Assembly: GCA_028023455.1 (NCBI GenBank)
Contig: JAQFVV010006220.1
Location: 9,133,916-9,197,915 of the forward strand
Length of the DNA: 64,000 bases
Origin: Epiperipatus broadwayi
Lineage: Eukaryota > Onychophora > Udeonychophora > Euonychophora > Peripatidae
Direction: 5' to 3'
A program made the translations under genes and the position numbers. Each line of letters starts with the position of its first letter. The first letter of the stretch is position 1. The notes below the pieces were generated by a model. That model was not told where the DNA came from and did no database searches. It worked only from the letters and a program-made list of their open reading frames with translations. Shown here piece after piece: positions 1 through 12,547 of the stretch.

Positions 1-1275
1 CAAAATCATTTGATGGTAGACAATGCCTACATTACAAATGTCAATGTGATGGCTGATAGTAATGTAGAGAACGAGTTGGAAAACTTACCAGAGATACAAT
101 TTAATGACCCAGAATTAAACTCAATTATAAAAGTTTTATTAGGGGAGGAAGTTTTGGATGCACCTAAAGATCTTAACCATTTTAAATTAGAACAACAGGT
201 CTTACTATATAAAGTGAATGATAACGTTGATGAGTGGAGGACAATAATACCAAAGTCTTTATGTGACCCACTCATAAAATACATACACTGTCTATACGGG
301 CATTATGGTGCTCATAAGACAGAACATACCCTTAAGAATTGGTTTTACTGGCCAAAAATGTATAAAGACAGCTTGAAATCACTCCAGGATTGTCTAATTT
401 GCTTAAGAGCTAAGTCAGTAAACCAAAATTATATTAATTCAATTAATTCTATCATTCCAGAAAGACCATACGAGATCTTAGCAATTGACTATTATGGGCC
501 TTTGCCTCCATTCAACAAACAAAAATATTTATTAGTCACTTATGATCTCTTTTCCAAATATGTTGCTGCTTACCCGATACCCCAAGCCAATGCTAAACAT
601 ACAATCAAAGTATTGAGTACTCTCCAATTTCCAATGATAGGAAAGCCAAAAACCATACTAACTGATCATGGTACACCTTTTCTATCTAAGGAATGGAAGA
701 AATGGGTAGATATATCAAAAATAAAACATGTGCTAATCTCTATTAGGAATCCACAATCAAATCCATGCGAACGTATTATGCGGGAGCTTGGACGTTTGTT
801 TAGGACCTATTTAGAAGAGGAGCACAAGGGTTGGGTAAAGCAGACAAAACATGTAGTAGACTATATCAATTGGAGTTTAAATGAATCTACTGGATTCTCA
901 CCCATCCGACTACACTTTCATCAAATTATACCTATATTATTTAGAAAATATAAACCTATTATTAATGAACCCAAAATAAATGGAGAAAATGATATTTTAC
1001 AAGCTCATAAACAACTTGTTAAAATGGCAAATAATAGAAGTCAGAATAAAAAAAAATGTATTTATGAATTTAAAGTTGGAGATAAAGTTTTGATAAAGAC
1101 TTTCCATCCCAGTAAACCATTGGAGAATAAATACCATAAATTCTATAATACATATGAAGGACCTTATACTATCGTTAAAAAGGCAGGTCCAAATGCATTT
1201 TGGATTAACCAAGAAGGAGAGATTCGTGGTACGTACAATTCACGAATTTTAAAACCTTATTTTGGCTGCTTATAA
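1..1275 (+). CDS. Ty3/Gypsy-type retrotransposon pol, C-terminal part (integrase)
   Basis: Integrase region of an LTR-retrotransposon polyprotein; it would insert element cDNA into the genome. The frame is open to the left window edge (no stop before the first ATG at 13), so this is the 3' part of a longer pol. Numbering from the codon at 10: zinc finger H93-x4-H98 and C128-x2-C131; catalytic core with D160 (in AIDYYGP), D219 (in LTDHGTPF) and E254 (in NPCERIMRELG), with 34 residues between the last two; a C-terminal GPY/F-like module around residues 354-418 with YEGPY at 382-386. No chromodomain follows; the protein ends at a TAA at 1273-1275. The frame is intact for 421 residues with all catalytic residues present, so this copy is fairly young. 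Family assignment to Ty3/Gypsy is from motif order and is firm; the lineage is not resolved. Confidence 0.93.
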   Translation, partial: QNHLMVDNAYITNVNVMADSNVENELENLPEIQFNDPELNSIIKVLLGEEVLDAPKDLNHFKLEQQVLLYKVNDNVDEWRTIIPKSLCDPLIKYIHCLYGHYGAHKTEHTLKNWFYWPKMYKDSLKSLQDCLICLRAKSVNQNYINSINSIIPERPYEILAIDYYGPLPPFNKQKYLLVTYDLFSKYVAAYPIPQANAKHTIKVLSTLQFPMIGKPKTILTDHGTPFLSKEWKKWVDISKIKHVLISIRNPQSNPCERIMRELGRLFRTYLEEEHKGWVKQTKHVVDYINWSLNESTGFSPIRLHFHQIIPILFRKYKPIINEPKINGENDILQAHKQLVKMANNRSQNKKKCIYEFKVGDKVLIKTFHPSKPLENKYHKFYNTYEGPYTIVKKAGPNAFWINQEGEIRGTYNSRILKPYFGCL

Positions 1276-1814
1276 TGTTTTATAAAGAAAGAAGGTGAAG
1301 ATCAAGATAAGAATTGGGCAGTGTAAACCATACGGTTGTATAAAAAAAAATAATAGTGATCAATGTAAAGAGAAGTATAGTTAAAAACATTAGCTTTGGT
1401 GAGGGTATTCTTTAATGCCTTAAAATAAGTAAAAACAATAGAGTCAATTCATATTAATAAATGGATACTCTAGTATTTATTTAGTCCTTTTCAAATCCAT
1501 AAGTCTTAAAGAAGCAGGAATAAGGCTAGTAAATATATTTGTGTTGTCCAAGAAGGAAACACATTATTTTTTATTTATTATTTATTTATTTTTTTTTATA
1601 AAAAAAAAAAATATTAACCATCAAAGTCCTTAATTTTATTTTTGATCATTATCAAAAGAATAGGATAGCCCAAGTATTAGGAAGATATAACAGTAAAAAA
1701 AAAAAATTCAACCCTTCATAAAATCCAACTATAAATGCAATTAAACTATAAGAATATACTAAAATAGTTGTAAGTGTTTAAAATTTTAACTTAAATTAAA
1801 ATTTTAAATTTCCC

Positions 1815-1828
1815 AAGGGAAGGGGAAA
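1815..1828 (+). promoter_or_regulatory. Candidate polypurine tract of the Gypsy element
   Basis: A 14-base uninterrupted purine run (AAGGGAAGGGGAAA) lies about 540 bp downstream of the integrase stop. In LTR retrotransposons such a tract primes plus-strand synthesis just upstream of the 3' LTR, so the LTR would begin near 1829. The 5' LTR is outside the window, so the LTR ends cannot be checked here. Confidence 0.45.
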
Positions 1829-3754
1829 TATAATAGTAACTTACAGTTATTATTATTGGTCTAACATGTTTTATCTCTTAGGAAATTATTTATAAATATA
1901 ATTTTTTATTTGACTATTTTATTATGTATATATATATATATATTATTTATATATACATTTGAGTTTTAAATAATACATACCTTAAGCTTTTGAGTAAAAT
2001 GCCAGATTTGAAGTTAAGAATAAATACTTATATATTTTTTTATTTTATTATTAAATCTTAATGTCAACGGAACAATTGATAGTTGAGTTAAGCATGAACT
2101 TGTAATAACACACGAGCAGATTGATTCGTTCTCTTGTTATTAAGGAGAAGAAAAGAAAATCATTTCTCTTTAAATAACTTTTTCTTTTATCAATACTACT
2201 GTTCAACGATTGGAATTTAAATATTAACTTTTCCAAATTAAGATAATCTGTGGATTAAAAGTCTGCAAGGAAAATATTTTAATTTTCTATTAAATCTTAA
2301 AGGAATAGCAATATAAAAGAAAAGAACGTCTGTTTAAGTTTTTTGGAAACTACGTTGTTTTAACACTTCCGTTATTCTTCGGATATATATAAATTTAAGA
2401 TAATTATATATATATATAGGATAAAACAATGTGTTTTGAGTAAAACAGCTTTGTATCGTAAAGGTTTCGAAACCAACCTTGCATGCTATTTTAAAATATT
2501 TTGAAATATTGGATATATAGAACGTCTAATGATAATAGAAAAATGAAGATTAAGAACATCTACATTCGAAGAATATTTATTTTATTTCACATTAATCAAA
2601 TCATTGGATATTATTAACAGTTTATCGTTTAAGGATAAATAAAATCATCATTATACCAATGGATTAATAATATACTTCGTAAAAGATCTTCATTAGGATG
2701 ATGAACTATAGACTTCAATATCTACTCTCAACTCTATTATAAATAAGTTTTCTTTATTATTTATTTATATATATTATAATAATGCTTATATTATTTTAAT
2801 ATGTTTATTATTATTATTATCTTTATTTCAAATTTGGCATCGCATCATTATATCTTAATAGGAAAATTATATTTATTATTAAATATAATTAATTGAAAGC
2901 TTGACATAATTCATCAAATTAGATGAGGGATATAAAGAATAGTTATTATTTGACAGATATCTTAAACAGGATTATATTGTATTTACTACGTAATATTGTA
3001 AAAGTTTAATGTACTTTATTTATCAAAAATACATATAATATATAAGTTATACAATTGCAAATAGTACTTATATATTGGTAATTATGAAACATATAAATAA
3101 GAACGGTAAATAAATTAATAAGTTACATAAATTATTAATTTTTGAACCCAGATATTGTTTTTATATATCTGTTAATTTAAACTATTTTCTTTAATTTTTG
3201 AAAGTTTATTATAGTATTGAGTTTTATCATAGGGTATTAAATAAAAATATTATTTATTAATATTTTTAAAATGATAAAATTCATCCGTATTTATTTATTA
3301 ATATTTTATTATCTATTATATTATATTTTTTATTATTTATTAAATATTGATTTATTAACTTGATCTCTTTGTCTAATCATTATTGAATTATATTATATAT
3401 ATGCTAGTATTATAAATATCATATGAATATCAATTGTAATTAATGCTTATATAAAGGCATATAAATAATAACTTGTTTTGGATTTTCCCTGAAGAGAGCT
3501 AATTGCAAATTCTCCATGAGTTTGAATATCGTGGCATAATGGTGACTGAAAGAGGGATGAAAGATGGATGAACTAGTCTAAATTATATTAAAACTTATTT
3601 AAAGATTATTGAGCTAGCATAAAAAAGATAGATATAATCATGGACTTAGTATTTCATTGATTCATTTCTAGCATTCTACCTGAAGACCCAAAGTCCGATT
3701 GTAGTGAAATGCATATCCTCTTTCTAGGGAATTTAATCATCCCCATATATACAA

Positions 3755-3935
3755 CTTATATTTTAAATATAATCCATTTTGTTATATTTGGCAAACCTAA
3801 CTATGAAGCATTAAGTTAATGATTTCCAAGCATTAAATATAATTGATTCTATTATATTTGGTATATCAACTGGGATGATTAAATGCCATTCCGTTATATT
3901 TGGTGCCTCAACTAAGGCTATCAAATAGGTATAAT
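3755..3935 (+). repeat. Imperfect short repeats with a TTATATTTGG core
   Basis: Three diverged segments each carry TTATATTTGG followed by an A/C-rich stretch, near 3782, 3853 and 3895. Between them are related segments containing ATTAAATATAAT or GATGATTAAATG. No element was identified. Confidence 0.4.
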
Positions 3936-4357
3936 TTATTAATTTGTCTTTATATTGGTGCATGTGTGCAATATATACATAATAAATAATATAATATTAA
4001 AATCATTTATGCTCTTTATTATATGGTATATAAATTATTATTCATATGTATAGTAATTTTCTGTCTTTGATATTAATAATTTATTATGTTTATATGTTGT
4101 GTTTGAGTTTACTCTTGCATGTCGCATGTCAAGTAATGATTTACATACATAGAGCACTGCAATGTAAATTTTAAAAACTGATAATCAAATGTACAGAAAG
4201 GTTGCAGGTTGCAGTTGATAAAGCATTCACAAAATTTACTGCATATAGTACCATGTGAAAATATAAACACTTAAAAACAATAAAAGAGGGATTTCAAATG
4301 ATGTTTGTGTAGTAGTAATCACAATGGTTATGCGTATACCACATGGAATTGTATGCA

Positions 4358-4383
4358 GGCAAAGAATCATTTTGATTCTTGCC
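4358..4383. repeat. Short hairpin
   Basis: GGCAAAGAATCA is followed by TT and TGATTCTTGCC, giving an 11-bp stem with one bulged A and a tiny loop. No function is assigned. Confidence 0.5.
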
Positions 4384-6368
4384 TATGCCACATCTTGCAT
4401 CACATTATTTTCAGTCTATAACTAACAAATGAACTATATGCAAATAAATTATATCTATATGGGGCAATAAATATAACAAGATAGCATCACTGGTGTGCAT
4501 AAAGAATATAAACATCACTGATGTACACAAAAAAATATAAAATGAAGAGATGAAACTCATTTTATCAGTGATACAGACAGTAGTCTACAATTTCTAGTTT
4601 TAGATGGATACGAAACCAATTGCTATGATGATAAATACATATCCATCTTTTGGAAATGATTTTTTGTATCTTTTATTAGGATGAATCTTTTTCTTATAGA
4701 CGCCTTTGAGATTTATCAACTTTTGGGGTACAAGATAAAAATGAAGAATTCTTATGTGAAGACTTTGGAGATTCTGAAGCTATGGATTATCTCAGGTAAG
4801 AATTAATATGGTTTGAAAGATAATTTTGTGAGAAATACAAATAAATTATCACTGAAGATGTAATTTAAACTTAGTTAATGATAAATTAGAAATTATGAAC
4901 AAACAATAAAGTAATAATTATTTCCGATGTTGAAATTTCTTTTTTTCCCTTATTTTTTAAATGGTTATCATTATTTATCTTAGCCTTATTGTTTTCCTTA
5001 GTTTTTTTAGTTTTTATTAATGTAAATTGTTTTGCTTTAACATTATTAAAACTGAAGTTATTGTGAAAATTGTGTCTCAGGTCAGTTTTTTTTAAATGTA
5101 GTTGCACCAAAACACAATCTTATAGTTACAATAAGTATAAAGAGGTGATTGATGGCATAAGGAAAACAGACAATGGGAGGTAGCAAGACAAAGAAAATGG
5201 AGAGAGAATGAAAAAAAGAATAATGATCATTAATTTAGAAATATAAATATGATGACACTCAATAATATTTTTTATTTATGTGCGTGATAGTCTCTATTTT
5301 TAATTATTCATTTTTTTCAACTCGTACACTATGATATTATGTTTTAGATCTTACAATCAATATCACAGTTATATTTGAAATATACATTCTATTCCTCTTA
5401 TAAATATCTAAAACCCTATTAAGAATTAAACTTCTATTGCTGACATGGTTATTGTAATATGATAAATTTACATTATATATTCTTAAAATACCTCCTACAA
5501 TCCTCCTCAGTTAAAAACTAAACCAGTATTTGCTTATATATATTTATAATGAAATAGAATATCATTAAATTTTATATGATAGAAAATATTAGTTTTTTTC
5601 TTTTTTTATATATATTCCAATTATAAGCAATCTTCTTTCTAATTCACAATTCAATTTTAAGATTTTACACATGTTAGTTTTTTTTTTTTTTTAAATCACC
5701 GTCTTCCGGTATTTTTAAACTTTCTTGGTAGATAAGAATTCTTAATTACTTGTTTGGATTTAGAAGTTTTTCATCAAGTGTTTAAGATAGAAAAATGACA
5801 CTTTTAAAATTGCTAAACATCATTAATTTTAATTTGAAATGATTGATATTAAATAGAAAATCTGAATTACAAACTGTAATAGGGAAGTGAATAGTTACTT
5901 TAATAAATTTATTGAAAGAAGTAACAATTAAGAAAACAACTTATACATTAAAGTAAAAAATATATTACTAATACTCAAACAGGCTTACATATTTTCTCAC
6001 AGTAATATATATCATATGCATTACAATACTATGTATATACTGGCAACATCTTTGGTGGGATGGGGGAGAGGTTATTAGTGCATCATTCTAGTTTATCTGA
6101 TAAGCAAAGTTGTCCATGAAAATGCTTTTATAATGAGAGAAGGTGATCTGCTTTTCGACATCAGTAGATTGTCTGATATAATGAAATAGAAGTAAGTTAT
6201 GCAACTGATAGATATAAATAAAAATAGCAACTTGAAGATATGTATGTATTGTGTAAAGAATTTATAATTTTTCAAGGTACAATTTTACTTTTAAAGAAAA
6301 AGAAAAATGAAATAAAAACACTTTTGTTCTATATTGAAGTTTTCTATTAAAAATTAAAATGAAAGCAA

Positions 6369-6446
6369 GCGTTGGTGGTCGAGTTGTCGGCACAGCTGCC
6401 TTACAAGCAGTTGCCCAAGGTTAGCGGGCTTGCTTCCGGCCGATGC
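6369..6446 (+). repeat. tRNA-Val(TAC)-like sequence, probable SINE head
   Basis: This 78-nt GC-richer island folds like a tRNA. A 7-bp acceptor stem pairs GCGTTGG (6369-6375) with CCGATGC (6440-6446), including two G-T wobbles. A D stem pairs GTCG with CGGC. An anticodon stem GCTGC/GCAGT encloses the loop CTTACAA, placing TAC at 6402-6404 (valine). The T arm GCGGG/CCGGC has one mismatch and a loop unlike TTCGAAT, and three nucleotides rather than one separate the D and anticodon stems. A short A tract follows at about 6459. The poor T loop and extra bases argue against a working tRNA gene; a tRNA-derived SINE head or pseudogene is more likely. Confidence 0.6.
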
Positions 6447-8940
6447 TATGACGTATGAAAAAAAAAACTGAAATGATAAATGTTGGTAAAAATTACTATA
6501 AATATGAAAAACAAATTGTTTGATAGTTTGAATAGGTTAAGTATGGATGAAAAATATCTGAACTCTAAATATGTTAGAAAATACTGGAAAAGAGAAAGCC
6601 TTAGACAATAAGATGAGATGGAGTTAAAAATTACAAATTAAGAAAACAAATATGTAATGAAAAGTAAATACTTGAAATGGGTAGTTCATGCAAAGATACA
6701 TAGATGATAGATAGTTGAAGAGATGATGAAGTGCAACCTAGAAAACTCTAAAAAGCAGAAATGATTTTGACTGTATATACATATTCTTATAATCTTGAGA
6801 ATTTATAAATGTTTAAAAAAAATAAAATAAAAAACATTTAATTACAGAATTTTGAAATATTTATTTGATAGGATTTGTAAATGCTTACATTTGAAAAGTT
6901 TTTTTTTGCTAAAATTATAATGCTTAATTATTATATGAATAAAAAATGTTTTTGTAACTAAATCCCACTCATTTATATCTCTTCATGATTTAATTCAGCA
7001 GGAATATGATAGACTCTGAAATTTAAAGTGAAGTGCACAAACTTTTTATGAACTCCCAAACTATCCATCATTTAATTTTTTTAAAAATTCATTTGTGTGT
7101 GTGTGTGTGTGTGTATACCTACTATATATAAGTAGCTTCATTATTTTTTTATCAAGGGAGGGAAATAAAACTTTCTAGAACAAAAAATAATAATAATAGT
7201 ACATTTATTGTCTTAGATACCATTATTCAGTTAAACTATCTTATTCCTACATTTGACTTAATTTAGAAACTTACAACTTATTCATTTTTTACTTGCAGCT
7301 GATTTTAAAACTTACTATTAAATGCAAGACACACACACACATCCATAGTTAAAACAAAAAATTAAATTGTATGTTTAAAAACAAAAATAAATAAATTATG
7401 AGAACTACATTAAAATAATTCATATTATTTATAATCTCAACATATAAATATATTTCCAATGATTAATATTATATAATACATCAAGATTAATCAGTTTTTA
7501 AAATCTTTGTTTTAAAAACTGACTTATAAATATCTTATTTGAATTTCATTAGAATAACTATAATAAAATTCATTATTCATTAGATTTTTTTAAGGTTGGT
7601 TTAGCTAGATTACATTTTTTAATTTTATAAATAATGATTTACCTAGAAGAAAATCTTCATTGATTATTACATTCAATATGATTGCGAATGGATCACAAAA
7701 TAAAACCCTTTTACAATGCATTAGAATACATGTGCATATAAATGAAAGAATTTTTTTAAAAATACAATGGACTTGTTGGTATTATTATATTAAGTATTTG
7801 TGCTAAGTGGCATTTAAACTTATACAGACAAAAAAAAATGCATAATATAAATAAAAATTTGATGAAAGTTTATTCTGATAAAAGAAACATCTAATTGTTA
7901 AAGATGATTACATTTTAAAGTAAATTTTAAATTTTGATAACATAAAATGATTCTCTATCTCATAGACATTGCTGCAGCCAAGAAGATAATTTTCTGTTTA
8001 AAGCATTAAAATATCAAATAACTTTATTTAGTTTTGTGTACAACAATAAAAAACAAATTATTTTGAATTTGTAAATATGAAAATCCTAAAAAATATTTTA
8101 AATCTTGTTACTTGAAAACAAAATGAAAACATTCTTTGTTATATTAAAAAAAAAGATATATTTTTCAAGAGTAATTTTACATTTGAAAATTATTAACAAT
8201 AACATCAAAAAGCAAGATGATATTTAAGTATCATTTTATATAGAAAATAAAATTGAATGAAAAGAGATAAATAAATATTAATTTGGGTTTTATCATTATT
8301 TTCATATAAAATTTTAACTTTTGTAATCACTTAATTCATATCTCTATTTATGTTTTAAAAAAAAATATGTACAATATAGTACAACATTTCTTAAGTAAAT
8401 ACCAAACTTTTTATTGTTTTATGGTATATTAGTATTATTATGTTAATTTAAATTCATTTAATTTAAATTTATTTTTGTAATAAATTAATCATAATAAATA
8501 AAAATTGTCTTTCTTTATAATGTATTTTATTAATAAATAAATTAAATATTTACAATGCATTGTTATTAAATTTCATTTTTCATTTTTAATTCAGATTTTC
8601 TATGAAGTAATAGATTATGTTCACAGATCAATAATTATTGATTTTAATTTTTTTTCTTTGATAATTTTCAGTAACATCTTTCATTGATGCATCTCATAAG
8701 CCAACATGACATTTTATTTGGCCTATATAGTATTCAACACTATTCTTTATTTTGAAAATAAAGATTATTATTATGAAGCCCCATTATTGCTATCTTTTAC
8801 AATCATGATACTAACAGTTCTATATCTTTATTTATAACATGATTAACTGAAGAATTTTTTCAACATCCTATGAAATATATGTATATTGAAATATATTCTA
8901 CTAGTGGTTACTTATAAATCTGAGATTTAGACATTTAGAG
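6447..8940. other. Non-coding AT-rich stretch
   Basis: No coding or RNA-gene signal is seen. A GT microsatellite lies at about 7095-7113 and a short AC run near 7330. The rest is AT-rich with many A and T runs. Confidence 0.5.
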
Positions 8941-9260
8941 ACTAGAATATCCATAAAAAAATATGGAGAAATGTATAGTGAGATTAAAGGAGAGGTTGTG
9001 AAATATGGTCAAGAAAAGAAACAGATTTTCAGACATCATTGATAGAATTAAAAGTCTAAAATAAAAATGGAATATATTTTCCACTAGAATATATAATAAT
9101 AGATGGATAACTGAGGTCTTAAATTGGATCTCAAAAGATTTGAGAGATCTAAAAAAAGATCACATGCAAATAGCAAAGAGATAAGGAAATTTGCAAGAGG
9201 AATGTGGAGAAAAAGTAGATTAAACTTAGAGAAATCAATATGTTAAAGTAGTCAGATAAT
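8940..9260 (+). pseudogene. LINE 3'-end fragment (C-terminal ORF2 debris)
   Basis: Broken translation on the plus strand reads DIIDRIKSLK, then KW, then NRWITEVLNWISKDLRDLKKDHM. This matches the typical C-terminus of an endonuclease/reverse-transcriptase LINE protein (pattern RIKRLKWAGHIMR...DNRWT..VL.W.PRD.KR). The same segment recurs at 29340, 39530 and 41660 on the plus strand and at 60400 on the minus strand, so it is one dispersed LINE family. Stops and shifts are frequent; the copy is dead and 5'-truncated. Confidence 0.7.
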
Positions 9261-10375
9261 ACTTAAAATTATAAAATATAGAAAAATAATATATATATAT
9301 GTATCTGTGTGTGTTTTAATTTTTTTATTACCAATTATGACATAAAAAAATAAAATTGGGAGTAGCAAAGAAAGCTATAAAAAAAACAAAAGTATAAAAC
9401 AGGATAGGATTTAGTATCTAAAATAATTTTCTAAGAAGAATCATTTCTGATTATAAAAATGGAAAATTAAAAAATGGAAAGATAAATAATTTTCTTAGCT
9501 TGTTAAATGGATTTTTTGTGAAAATATAATTTTTTTAAAGATTATTATGAATATGTCAAATGTCAATATTATAAACATCTAATATATCACATGATTTTCT
9601 CATATGCTTCCAAGAATAGATTTCTTCATTCTATTCTACATCTATCACCTGCAATCCCGAAACTGAACTAAAAATTGAAATATACACCAATAATATTATA
9701 CCATCTGGTATCTATTGACTATTCAGACATTCTGGTTATGGCTATAGACTAGATTAAAAAGATCTCTTGAAAACATCTTCCAAAATGAATTACAAAAAAG
9801 AGATAATTTAGTATAATTTTCCACACTAAACTGCATAAAAATTCCTATATGCACATGTGCTTATACTCTAGCTAAATGCATAAATATTAAAAAAATAAAT
9901 AAAGAAGACTTTGGGATATTATTCCAAAAAGTCAAAATTTTTGGAAAAATTTAAATTATTATATCTAACCATCCATTTTCATATATTGTTGTTTTTAAAG
10001 CCTCATAGATCTGCAGATTTTCTTCACAGTTGAGCTCCAAGTTGAAATATTATTTAAGACTGTCAAAAATATGAATATTTTATTATAAATTATTGTATAT
10101 TTCAGATTCATTTTGTATACTACTGTTATTTGTTTATGTATATTTAAATACCAGTATTTATTTGTCTTCATTTTTATTATGAGAGTTATGAAAGCCTTCA
10201 TGTAATTTATGATAAATAAAGTTTTTTAAAAGAAATCCATTTAAATATTATTGTAGATTTATTGTTTAGAAGTTGATGAGACAAAGTTTGTACAATAGCA
10301 GATATATTATAAAATAGAAGGGTGTTATGTATTGTCAAACATTAATCAACATTTAATGTAAAAACTTCTTATGAA
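9261..10375. other. Non-coding AT-rich stretch
   Basis: Apart from the tail of the preceding LINE fragment nothing recognisable is seen. Open frames here are short and low in complexity. Confidence 0.45.
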
Positions 10376-11100
10376 ATGATTCTTCAGATATATTCTTTTC
10401 AGTCTAAAATAACTTTGGAATATACCTATTCATCTATAATAACCCTGAACATCCATGCCCTTATACAACTGATGATCTACCTCATAGAGTATTTATTTTT
10501 GATGTTTTCTTTCAGCATATCCTTTACTATATCATTGTATCCCAGAATACATCTTATACCAGTAGTATTCTTACCACAATTATATAGATTAATGATTCTA
10601 ACTCCACATAATCTTTGCAACTTCAGCATTTTATTTTCTTTCCATAACATCTGATCACTTCCATTCTTATCCAATCTCATCTCAAGGGTCTTCAATCAAA
10701 ATTTAAACATCAGCAAATAACAAGTTTCATGATTCACCACCATACAAAACTAAATGAACAAATATATGGCACAATTATTTTCTTCTTTAAATTCAGATTT
10801 AGACATTAATAGGTGTTGTTTTTATAAAGATGCATTTGGTCATTCAAATCTTTCTATGTATTTCACATTCACAGTATATTTTTTCCAAGGTCAAATGATG
10901 AAGTTGTTTGAAGTGAACCAACTCCTAACTTAATAGAGACAATATTATGATTTTGTGATAAAATCACTGTTTTAGTTTTCTTCATAATTATATGAATATC
11001 AAATTGATTAGCAACTTTATATATATATTTTTTCATCAGTATTATTGATGTTATAAGACTACCAGAAATTACCACCTGATCATCCAAACCATTATCTAAT
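10376..11100 (-). pseudogene. LINE reverse transcriptase fragment, degenerate
   Basis: Minus-strand translation from about 11100 downwards reads LDDQVVISGS, then YKVANQFDIHIIMKKTKTVILSQNHN, then IKLGVGSLQTTSSFDLGKNI. This corresponds to the region after the RT active site of non-LTR elements: (Y/F)ADD, then KTK near the thumb, then FKYLG. The catalytic ADD is altered to LDD. Further down (10477-10695) the frame reads KTLEMRLDKNGSDQML and a Cys/Trp-rich segment resembling the usual C-terminal region. Frameshifts and stops show a dead copy. Its sequence differs from the other LINE fragments here, so it is a second LINE family or a much older relative. Confidence 0.65.
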
Positions 11101-11804
11101 ATAAGAGAAATAAAAACATAGAATCAGTAAATAAAAATATAAGATAAATGAATGAATACTTAATATTAATCTCAAGATGAATATAAAATAAAATGGTTAA
11201 ATGAATATTTTTTTATTCTGTATAAAATAAATAGAATTCATGAATAATATCTAAATACTGAATATATTATAAATAAAAAGGTGAAATTTAAATAATGTGT
11301 GATGTAATGATAGAGAGGCAGATTGGAACTCACAATTCATGACTCATGTTCAGATATGTGACTTCCAGTAATCAAACATCTTATGAACTCTCAAGTGAAT
11401 AATTCTTTTGATAAAAAAAAATATCAAAATTAAATTATTTAATTTTTATCATGAATATCTCCAAGCTATGCAATCTTTTGGGTCATTAACTAAATACTAT
11501 ATTGTTGTTGTTATTAATATTATTGTTTATGTAATAAAAATGAAGGAAAGAGAATAAAATATATCTATTAACATATATCTTCAATCACTATTAGTACTGA
11601 TTAATAAGTATTGCAGTCTATAATCAAATTTGTCATTTTAAAATATAATAAATATCAACAAGTTTAATATGCTAAATTCAGTTATATTCTAATATTTTAT
11701 GCAATATTTGATGTTTGAATTTGCCATTTTCTTTCAAAAGAATATCTCTTACTATGTTCATTGTTTTTTTTAAACTTTTATTTTGTTAATAATATAACTA
11801 TTAT
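11100..11804. other. Non-coding stretch, possible old SINE at 11310-11400
   Basis: A GC-richer patch at about 11310-11400 weakly resembles the short repeats at 24335 and 30745 (shared GAACTCA..ATTCATG and TATGAACTC pieces). Nothing else is identified. Confidence 0.3.
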
Positions 11805-11862
11805 AAAAAATATTAAAAGTGAAGTTAAAAAAGAGAAGTTATAAATAAATATAATAAAAATA
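11805..11862 (+). repeat. Inverted flank of Penelope-like fragment (left arm)
   Basis: About 58 bp containing AAAGTGAAGTTAAAAAAGAG and the following ATAAATAAATATAATAAAAATAA are an inverted copy of 12484-12547. The main difference is a 5-bp indel. Together the arms bracket the GIY-YIG fragment between them. Penelope elements are known for terminal repeats in direct or inverted orientation, so this is probably part of the element architecture. Confidence 0.65.
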
Positions 11863-11955
11863 AGCTAAACGTTTTTGAGGATCCATGCCTCATAATCATA
11901 GCTTTCTTAAAAATACATAATAAAATATATACAAAGATATTTAAATTAGCACGTG

Positions 11956-12517
11956 TTACGTGGACCATTTCTTCGATATATCAAAGCAAGTGTCTTTTCT
12001 ATTTATAGCATTAATATAGAATGCTTCTTTTATTTTCCTCTTATGATCATTTGATTCAGTGCATAAAATTACAGGATTGGAAGGAATAAAATTGTGTCCA
12101 GATTTCATGGAATGCTCCAAAAATATAGAAAATATATTGTTGTTCTTCTGAGCTCTCTTGTAAGTGTACATGTGTTGAGCAAGCCTAGTATTAACAGTAT
12201 CTTTAGTTTCACCATAATATACAGCAAGACATTTTTCTTGAGGACATGAAATGAAATATACTACATGTGGGGTGAATGAACGATCAATATGATCTTTTGA
12301 GTTGTTGATCAATCTATTAGAATTAGGGGGAGTTCTAAATCCTATTTTAAACTTATTGAATAATGCTTTAGTTAATTTGTTAGATATTTTGGAAATGTAA
12401 GGAATAGTAATTCTAGGAAGTTGAACACATGGTACAACACTATTTATTTTATTATGGAATTTAGCAATATTATTTTTAATATTATTTTTATTATATTTAT
12501 TTATAACTTCTCTTTTT
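11956..12517 (-). pseudogene. Penelope-like element, GIY-YIG endonuclease fragment (family 2)
   Basis: The open minus-strand frame runs from about 12517 to the stop next to 11956. It begins before the first ATG (12310-12312) with a linker reading NKINSVVPCVQLPRITIPYISKI. The endonuclease follows: VVYFISC (GIY position), then VYYGET (YIG position, read YYG), the Arg in NTRLAQH, His-x-Gly-His in HSMKSGH, and the metal-ligand Glu in KIKEAF. The Cys pair before YYG and the later His residues fit the CCHH motif special to Penelope endonucleases. The reverse transcriptase domain is missing, so the copy is 5'-truncated. It differs clearly in sequence from the 12.8-14.6 kb pair. Confidence 0.85.
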
Positions 12518-12547
12518 TAACTTCACTTTTAAGTTAATATTTTTTAT
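12484..12547 (-). repeat. Inverted flank of Penelope-like fragment (right arm)
   Basis: Reverse complement of 11805-11862 apart from a 5-bp indel and small changes. On the minus strand it forms the 5' edge of the GIY-YIG fragment and includes the first codons of its open frame, so the left arm is a duplicated, inverted piece of element sequence. Confidence 0.65.

Larger units (their letters stand above)
1829..6368. other. Non-coding AT-rich stretch, probably beginning with the Gypsy 3' LTR
   Basis: No protein-coding signal is seen on either strand. The first part should contain the 3' LTR, whose end I cannot place. TA-rich microsatellite occurs near 1927-1945. At about 3710-3940 an imperfect repeat has several versions of a TTATATTTGG core. 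A hairpin sits at 4358-4383. The remainder is simple AT-rich sequence with homopolymer runs. Confidence 0.5.

Noticed and set aside
3880-3915. TTTGGTGCC as an LTR/primer-binding-site junction
   Set aside because: It is one member of a local imperfect repeat, has no 18-nt tRNA 3' complement and is on the wrong side of the Gypsy ORF.
10376-10654. 92-codon plus-strand frame
   Set aside because: Antisense shadow of the LINE RT fragment read on the minus strand.
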